Below are positions 60,159 to 64,000 of a stretch of 64,000 bases of DNA, in pieces. The position numbers and the translations under genes were made by a program. The stretch is from JBDTNQ01 sp039933635 (lineage in GTDB: Bacteria; Acidobacteriota; Vicinamibacteria; Vicinamibacterales; SCN-69-37): contig JBDTNQ010000003.1 in assembly GCA_039933635.1 (NCBI GenBank), forward strand, positions 1-64,000, in the 5' to 3' direction. Position 1 is the stretch's first letter. The number at the start of each line of letters is the position of its first letter. The notes below the pieces were generated by a model. The model made no database searches. It was not told where the DNA came from and saw only the letters and a list, made by a program, of their open reading frames with translations.

Positions 60159-61682
60159 GTGACCTGGCGTGGCCACCTGACACGGCCCACCTGGGCGCCC
60201 GCGTTGGGTCTGTGCGCCGCGTTCGTCTTCTTCGTTCCCCTCAGCGCCGTTTTTCATCAGTCAGACATCACCTGGGGACTCCGGGCCTTCATCGTCCTGC
60301 TGACGGGACTGAGCGCCCTTGCGCCGACGACCGGGATCGTCCTCTTGTCGATCCTGGCCCCGATGATGCTGGTCGTCGCGTCCATTTCCGGCTGGGTGCT
60401 GTCACCAGCACAGCTGACCGATGCCTGCATGCTGGCGGTCGTGTCCGGCGCGTCTTTGCGATTGACCGCGAGGAGAGGGCCGCCGGAGCGGCTTGCCGGA
60501 CTGGCGATGGCCTTCGGCGCCGCTGTCCTGGCCTCGACACTCGTGGAACTCCACCAACTCATCGTCATCGCGCCGCAACGGCCGCTGTGGGATGAGGTAT
60601 GGCACCACCTGACGATCGATTACTGGCGTGCCCCGCGTGAGTTTCCGATCCTCCACGATTCGGCCAGATGGCTGGCGGGGCTCGCGCTGGCCGTGTATGC
60701 GGAGCGTGTGCTTCGCGCATCTCCGCGGATGGCGCCATCCATCATTCGCCTTTGGATTCTCGGCGGGACGGCGGGCGCGCTGCTGACCGTCGTGCGTCTG
60801 GGCGAGCAGGTGCTGAGCAGCGGGATGTCCGCCGGGGCCGCCGCTGCCTGGATCCTCAACGGCGCCCGTCTGTCAGCGCTGCAGCCCGACCCGAACGCGG
60901 CCGGATCGTACTTCGCACTGTTCCTGATCCCGGCGGCCATCATCGGCTGGCAGCGGCGGAACTATTGGATGCTGTGCATCTCGCTGCCGCTGTTGCTGCT
61001 GTCATGCGGGCTCGCCCGATCGCGCGCGGCGATTGGCGCCATCATGGCCGTTGTCAGCACGCGAGGGATCGCGCTTGCGCGATGGCCGCTGGCTGCGCGA
61101 CTGGCGATCGCGGCCGTCGTCATTCCAGCCGGCGTATCGCTGGCCTTCCTCGTCGCCACGTCCCGCACGCACGTGGGCCTGGGCGCTGCGGCGGAAGTGC
61201 GGGTGCAGATGACGCGCGTGGCGTGGCGCACGGCCGAGACGCGGCCGGTGTTCGGCGTCGGCCTCGGCAACTACATCCGACGGTCGAGACGGTTCATCAC
61301 GCCGGACATGACGTTGCTCGAGTCGTTCGCTCCGAACGGCGAGAACGCGCACAACAACTACCTGCAGATTCTCGTCGAGCTGGGCATCCCCGCCGCATTG
61401 CTGTTCGTCGCGATGGTCGGCGCGGTTGTCCGGGCCGGTTGGACGGCGCCGCCTTTCTTGCGCACGCCGGAGCTCGAGGGCATGATGCTCGGTCTCCTGG
61501 CGTTCCTCATGAGCGCCATCTTCGGCCACCCATTGCTGGTGCCGGAGGTCTTTGGCGTCTTCGCGCTCGCGCTGGGCCTTACCGCCGGTCTCGGCCCTCC
61601 GCCCGGGCCTTCATCAACTTGGCGGCGATCGGTCCTTCCGGGGATTGCGGCGTTCTACGTCGTGTCTGTGCTGTGGAGGTGA
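60159..61682 (+). CDS. O-antigen ligase/polymerase-type membrane protein
   Basis: Polytopic protein of 507 residues with about 12 helices. The large periplasmic loop holds VFGVGLGNYIRRS and ENAHNNYLQILVELG, the Wzy_C (WaaL/Wzy/bacterial O-oligosaccharyl-transferase) signature with the key His. The GTG at 60159 is four bases after the previous stop. At the end of the core operon it is most likely the ligase attaching O-antigen to lipid A-core, but ligase and polymerase cannot be separated by sequence alone. Its last 104 bases overlap the convergent pab gene. Confidence 0.8.
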   Translation: MTWRGHLTRPTWAPALGLCAAFVFFVPLSAVFHQSDITWGLRAFIVLLTGLSALAPTTGIVLLSILAPMMLVVASISGWVLSPAQLTDACMLAVVSGASLRLTARRGPPERLAGLAMAFGAAVLASTLVELHQLIVIAPQRPLWDEVWHHLTIDYWRAPREFPILHDSARWLAGLALAVYAERVLRASPRMAPSIIRLWILGGTAGALLTVVRLGEQVLSSGMSAGAAAAWILNGARLSALQPDPNAAGSYFALFLIPAAIIGWQRRNYWMLCISLPLLLLSCGLARSRAAIGAIMAVVSTRGIALARWPLAARLAIAAVVIPAGVSLAFLVATSRTHVGLGAAAEVRVQMTRVAWRTAETRPVFGVGLGNYIRRSRRFITPDMTLLESFAPNGENAHNNYLQILVELGIPAALLFVAMVGAVVRAGWTAPPFLRTPELEGMMLGLLAFLMSAIFGHPLLVPEVFGVFALALGLTAGLGPPPGPSSTWRRSVLPGIAAFYVVSVLWR

Positions 61683-63453
61683 CCTCCACCCATTCCCTCA
61701 GACTGTTGATCAGCCACACGCGCGTGGCGCAGGCCACGTCGGCGCGTGTCAGCACGCGTTCGCGCAGGGCGCCAGCGGCGAGGAGCGACGCTCGGAACAC
61801 ACCTGGCAGCAGGCCACTTGAAACCGGTGGGGTCCATCGGTGGCCGTCGATCTCGAGGACGAGATTCCCGATGGTGAACTCGGTCAGTTCGCCCTCTTCG
61901 TTCCACAGCAGCACGTCGAAGGCGTCAGGATGAGCAGCACGGTGGTGGTTGTAGACCGTTCGATGCGTCGTCTTGTGACACAGCCACCGATCCAGGCGCG
62001 ACACTGGAGTGGAAGCCAGGACGACCGTGGACATCAGGTCAGCCGCTCCCGAAAATGATTCGCTGCTCACGTCTGGTGTGCCTGTGGCATCCAGACAAAT
62101 GCGGACGCGCCTGACCTCGTCCGGATGTTGCCGGGCATGTGCTTCGAGCGCGTCTCGGATCGTCGCCGACGAGAACGGTCGGTCGAAGTAGTCCGAGGAT
62201 CCTGACAGGCGGGCGATGTGGCCATCCAGCCGCACGTAGACGCCTCGTTGCAGCCGCAGCGTCTCGAACAGATCAAAGCCGGGAGCCGGCGTGAGACACG
62301 CGGTCTTCGCGAGAGCTTCCGCGTACTCGTCATCGGCTCGTGAATCCCACGTGATGCCGCCCCCGGCCCCGAACTCCGCCTGCCCCGTGAGCGTGTCGAG
62401 GGCGACCGTTCGAATCGCCACGTTGAAGACGGCCTCGCCATCCGGCGCCGCGAAGCCGATGGCGCCGCAGTACACCCCGCGTGGGTCGCGTTCGATCGAT
62501 GCGATGAGCTTCATGCTGCTGGTCTTGGGTGCGCCTGTGATCGATCCGGCAGGGAAGAGGGCCCTGAACACACCCGTCAGCGTCGTGTCTGGGCGCAAAC
62601 GGCCGTCGACCGTCGACACCATCTGAAACACAGACGGATACCGCTCGATCGCAAAGAGGTCCGTCGCCCGGACGGATCCGATCTCGGCGACTCGTCCGAC
62701 GTCGTTGCGCGCCAGGTCCACGATCATCACGTTCTCCGCGCGGTTCTTTTCCGAGGCTCGCAGCCACGCCGCGCGCCTCTCGTCATCGTCCACCGACGTT
62801 CCGCGTGCCACCGTGCCTTTCATCGGCCTGGTCGTGAGGACGCCACGTCCGATGCGGAAGAAGAGCTCGGGCGAGAGGGACAGGATGTGCCAGCGTCCCA
62901 GGTCCAGATGCGCGCTGTATGGCGCGCGCTGACCGCCTGCCAGCCGACGATAGAGGGCGCCTGCGTCACGCGGCGACATCGACGTCCGCAGGCGGAAGGT
63001 GTAGTTCGTCTGATAGCTGTCGCCCTGCAGGATGGCGTCATGCACGGCCGCGACCCCGGCGCGGTAGTCGGTGGGTGAGATGTCTGGGAGCCAGACCGTC
63101 GCGTCGTCGTCTGTGGCGTCCGCTGACTCGTGTTCGAGGGCCGTTGTTTCGCGCGGGGCGTCGAATAGGCCGAACCACACGAGCGGAAGGTCACCGGGAG
63201 GCTTCGCGGTCAACGACGCGTCGAAGCCGGGCGCGGCCTCGTACGCCACGAACCCGGCGGCGTGGCGACCGCCACGCAATCCGTCCTCGACCGCCGCCAT
63301 CGCCGCGGGTACTTCGTCCACAGTGCGCGCCACGATCACTCGGACCGGATCCGTGAAGAGGCAGGCTCGCTGCCGTCCCGCCGCATCAGCGAAGTCGAAT
63401 CGGAGGCGAGTGGGGCGCGGGCTTGCGGTGTCGGACGGCACGGCCAAGGCCAA
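61579..63453 (-). CDS. pabB: Aminodeoxychorismate synthase component I fused to aminodeoxychorismate lyase
   Basis: Bifunctional enzyme of 624 residues for p-aminobenzoate, hence folate. The PabB part (about 1-390) has DSYQTNYTFRLR, RPMKGTVARG with the nucleophilic Lys that separates it from anthranilate synthase, ENVMIVDLARND, FPAGSITGAPK and GAGGGITWDS. The PabC part (about 395-605) is a class IV PLP fold with FDLFETLRLQRG, the Schiff-base Lys in CHKTTHRTVYN, and LLWNEEGELTEFTIGNLVLE. The start is TTG or a GTG four codons on. The last 25 residues lie in the overlap with the ligase gene. Confidence 0.93.
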   Translation of the reverse strand: MALAVPSDTASPRPTRLRFDFADAAGRQRACLFTDPVRVIVARTVDEVPAAMAAVEDGLRGGRHAAGFVAYEAAPGFDASLTAKPPGDLPLVWFGLFDAPRETTALEHESADATDDDATVWLPDISPTDYRAGVAAVHDAILQGDSYQTNYTFRLRTSMSPRDAGALYRRLAGGQRAPYSAHLDLGRWHILSLSPELFFRIGRGVLTTRPMKGTVARGTSVDDDERRAAWLRASEKNRAENVMIVDLARNDVGRVAEIGSVRATDLFAIERYPSVFQMVSTVDGRLRPDTTLTGVFRALFPAGSITGAPKTSSMKLIASIERDPRGVYCGAIGFAAPDGEAVFNVAIRTVALDTLTGQAEFGAGGGITWDSRADDEYAEALAKTACLTPAPGFDLFETLRLQRGVYVRLDGHIARLSGSSDYFDRPFSSATIRDALEAHARQHPDEVRRVRICLDATGTPDVSSESFSGAADLMSTVVLASTPVSRLDRWLCHKTTHRTVYNHHRAAHPDAFDVLLWNEEGELTEFTIGNLVLEIDGHRWTPPVSSGLLPGVFRASLLAAGALRERVLTRADVACATRVWLINSLREWVEVTSTAQTRRRTPQSPEGPIAAKLMKARAEGRDRR

Positions 63454-63597
63454 GAATCAAGGATCGCACAGACTGTCTGGGGAATCCTCGGGGTACGAAT
63501 CGTTCGGGCCGCTGCTTAGCGCCCTATTCAGCAGCACACCAGTCCGGATCCGGGAACGGGAGCCGGCGGAGCAGGATTCCGTCGATCCGCGGGCCGT

Positions 63598-64000
63598 TCA
63601 GCTTGGGGAATCCGACAGATGCCAGATGTAACGATCGAGCTCGGCCGTGACGGCCACCGCCCGGTCGGACGCGAACGAGGGACGATTGACGACGCGCAGG
63701 CCGCAACTGGAGCGCAGCATCTCGGGCACGAGCAGGTCGGCCGTGAGCGACGTCTGCGGGAGTTCGTGGCCCTCTGCGATTTGATCGAGCTCGGCGGCGA
63801 TGGCGTGCCAGAACGCGGACTCCGGATGCCGCCGCTCGATTTGTGCGGAGACCTGCCACAGTACCGACGCGTAGCGGACCACCGGGCAGACCAGGGCGTG
63901 ACCGATCGTCGCCCCGGAGTCCAGCGACGTCAGCGCCAGGTGCCATACGCCCATCGACGTCTGCGAGGTGCGGATGAGCACCGTGTCTTCGCCGGCCTTG
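63598..64000 (-). CDS. Protein of unknown function, N-terminus outside window
   Basis: The frame stays open to the window edge (AGEDTVLIRTSQTSMGVWHL and onward), so the true start is probably beyond 64000, although a GTG at 63981 could serve. The visible 133 residues are soluble: VRYASVLWQVSAQIERRHPE and SAFWHAIAAELDQIAEGHEL look helical, and the end reads VAVTAELDRYIWHLSDSPS. No family is recognised. It is upstream of the pab gene on the same strand with a 145-bp gap. Confidence 0.6.
   Translation of the reverse strand, partial: KAGEDTVLIRTSQTSMGVWHLALTSLDSGATIGHALVCPVVRYASVLWQVSAQIERRHPESAFWHAIAAELDQIAEGHELPQTSLTADLLVPEMLRSSCGLRVVNRPSFASDRAVAVTAELDRYIWHLSDSPS

Overview
The window is GC-rich chromosomal DNA that most resembles Acidobacteriota, probably the Vicinamibacteria group. 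Three features point there: three large MacB/FtsX-type orphan permeases (two preceded by PadR regulators), an ECF-type sigma factor divergent from a Ser/Thr kinase with a C-terminal TolB-like propeller, and many secreted proteins with TAT signals and Ala/Gly/Pro-rich inserts. This is inferred from gene families; no rRNA or other phylogenetic marker was available for a test. LPS core genes show a Gram-negative envelope.

Layout. 1-4.4 kb: a truncated permease divergent from a two-component system. 4.5-12.3 kb: cupin, sigma factor/kinase pair, outer-membrane barrel, zinc-ribbon protein and an exported carboxylesterase. 12.3-16.3 kb: a luciferase-like oxidoreductase flanked by repeats, a decayed reading frame, small membrane proteins, an AraC regulator and a 53-residue metallothionein-like protein. 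16.5-18.8 kb: a cobalamin-binding protein with the CarH-type photoreceptor signature, translationally coupled to a diguanylate cyclase. 18.8-24.8 kb: two PadR-permease pairs, one with a 42-bp palindrome over the padR start codon. 24.9-41.2 kb: secreted metalloprotease, haem-containing membrane-bound dehydrogenase, RRM protein, FKBP, NmrA protein, DoxX protein, a candidate small RNA, a second carboxylesterase, PQQ sugar dehydrogenase, metF, a TetR gene with its likely operator, and a GT-C glycosyltransferase. 41.3-48.5 kb: three tiny genes, two TIM-barrel epimerase-like proteins, an alpha/beta hydrolase, tRNA-Leu(GAG) and a kinase pseudogene.

48.6-61.7 kb is the core-metabolism and envelope block. 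A minus-strand glycolytic cluster (gap, pgk, tpiA, then secG) is followed on the plus strand by a tightly packed LPS core/lipid A operon: waaA, lpxK, an LpxL-type acyltransferase, waaF, gmhB, rfaE1, rfaE2, waaC, an isoprenylcysteine-methyltransferase-like membrane protein and an O-antigen-ligase-type protein. A fused PabB-PabC gene converges on it.

The most striking non-coding signal is a dispersed family of nested palindromes built from GAGACC/GGTCTC half-sites. It occurs about ten times in intergenic gaps. Two pairs bound longer elements with a conserved interior, and one copy supplies the end of metF. A second, REP-like hairpin family (ACCTGAAGGT) and a degenerate tandem array also occur. 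The best candidates for undescribed biology are the nested-palindrome family, the B12-photoreceptor/c-di-GMP operon, the metallothionein gene with its upstream inverted repeat, and the candidate RNA near 33.2 kb.
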